Of a stretch of 6,198 bases of DNA, positions 5,755-6,198 are shown piece after piece. The first letter of the stretch is position 1; every line of letters begins with the position of its first letter. This DNA comes from Pseudomonadota bacterium. GTDB lineage: Bacteria > Pseudomonadota > Alphaproteobacteria > Rhizobiales > Hyphomicrobiaceae. Below the pieces are notes generated by a model. That model was given only the letters and a program-made list of their open reading frames with translations, did not search any database and was not told where the DNA came from. The DNA is taken from the NCBI GenBank assembly GCA_023430845.1, contig JAEYYJ010000368.1:1-6198 (forward strand). The letters are read 5' to 3'. The position numbers were made by a program, and so were the translations under genes.

Positions 5755-6198
5755 CTATTCGCAATCTTCGTTATCGGGCACCTTCGACGTCGTCCGCACG
5801 GGCCTCTCTGCTTCTTCTCGCGGGGGGCGCTTCGGCAGTTCCGGTGGCGGCACGATGTCGTTCGCCGCCTCGCGTTGACGCGTCAGACGCATGAAAGCCT
5901 CGACGAGGCCGCGGTCGACATACTCCTCACATCGGACAATCTGGCTATCGCTGACCGTGAAAACAGTCCGATAAGATCCAGAGATCTCCGAACCGGTGCG
6001 GCGATGATGATATCTGTGCCGAGTATGAACGCGCACTTGGTCTTTCTCGACGCTCATGATGACAGGCTTGTATTCAAGGTAGTCGAATTCCTCGATCATC
6101 TTGTAGAAGGCGCCCATCATCGCATCGCGCCCGTAGGTGACGCCGGCAAAGGGAGCTAGTTCCTCATCGAAGTGGAGCGCGTAGACGACGTCCTCGGC
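5755..6198 (-). CDS. NTF2/SnoaL-like protein D, N-terminus outside the window
   Basis: The frame is open to the right edge of the window and begins AEDVVYALHFDEELAPFAG; by comparison with protein C about 26 residues are missing. The ATG codons at 6118-6123 are internal, so the reading should not start there. 147 residues are visible. Shared blocks are DVVYALHFD, FDYLEYKPVIM, HRRTGSEISGSYRTVF, IVRCEEYVDRGLVEAFMRL. The C-terminal tail is the longest of the four (about 45 residues), proline-rich and charged, with PPPELPKRPPREE and an acidic end NEDCE. It is closer to C than to A or B in the VDRGLVEAFMRL and HRRTG regions. As the first visible gene of the minus-strand cluster, its promoter must lie outside the window. 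It is probably cytoplasmic, with unknown ligand. Confidence 0.8.
   Translation of the reverse strand, partial: AEDVVYALHFDEELAPFAGVTYGRDAMMGAFYKMIEEFDYLEYKPVIMSVEKDQVRVHTRHRYHHRRTGSEISGSYRTVFTVSDSQIVRCEEYVDRGLVEAFMRLTRQREAANDIVPPPELPKRPPREEAERPVRTTSKVPDNEDCE

Overview
The window is GC-rich DNA with alphaproteobacterial character. The hairpin-rich intergenic repeats, a UvrA of proteobacterial type and a FosX-type fosfomycin hydrolase suggest a member of the Hyphomicrobiales (Rhizobiales), perhaps a Bradyrhizobium or Methylobacterium relative. This placement is an impression from sequence style and was not tested by any search.

Layout. Positions 2-709 (+) hold the C-terminal third of uvrA, cut by the left edge, with an in-frame TGA at 20-22 where the family has glycine. 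Its stop codon directly abuts the stop of a convergent gene on the minus strand (710-1477) for an unrecognised protein with one membrane segment and a coiled coil. About 840 bases without a convincing gene follow (1478-2321). They contain a 26-bp inverted repeat, a family of G-rich direct repeats with a 111-base period, and two copies in opposite orientation of a multi-hairpin element. Then comes fosX (2322-2738, +) with a strong ribosome binding site. A third copy of the hairpin element (2760-2920, +) follows it, so near-identical direct repeats bracket fosX. Positions 2921-3326 show no gene.

The right half (3327-6198) is a minus-strand cluster read from right to left: NTF2/SnoaL-like protein D (5755-6198, N-terminus outside the window), a GNAT acetyltransferase (5028-5690), then NTF2/SnoaL-like proteins C (4382-4852), B (3863-4324) and A (3327-3803). 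The four NTF2-like proteins share an FDYLxYxPxI signature. A and B are about 60% identical over their first 130 residues. B, C and D carry a C-terminal PKR tail that A lacks. Gaps of about 60 bases between A, B and C and between D and the GNAT fit co-transcription. The 175 bases between the GNAT and C could hold a second promoter. No substrate can be read from the sequence.

Most notable points: the tandem array of four NTF2-like paralogues, the hairpin element whose copies show base-pair-preserving changes, the bracketing of fosX by direct copies of it, and the nonsense codon in uvrA.
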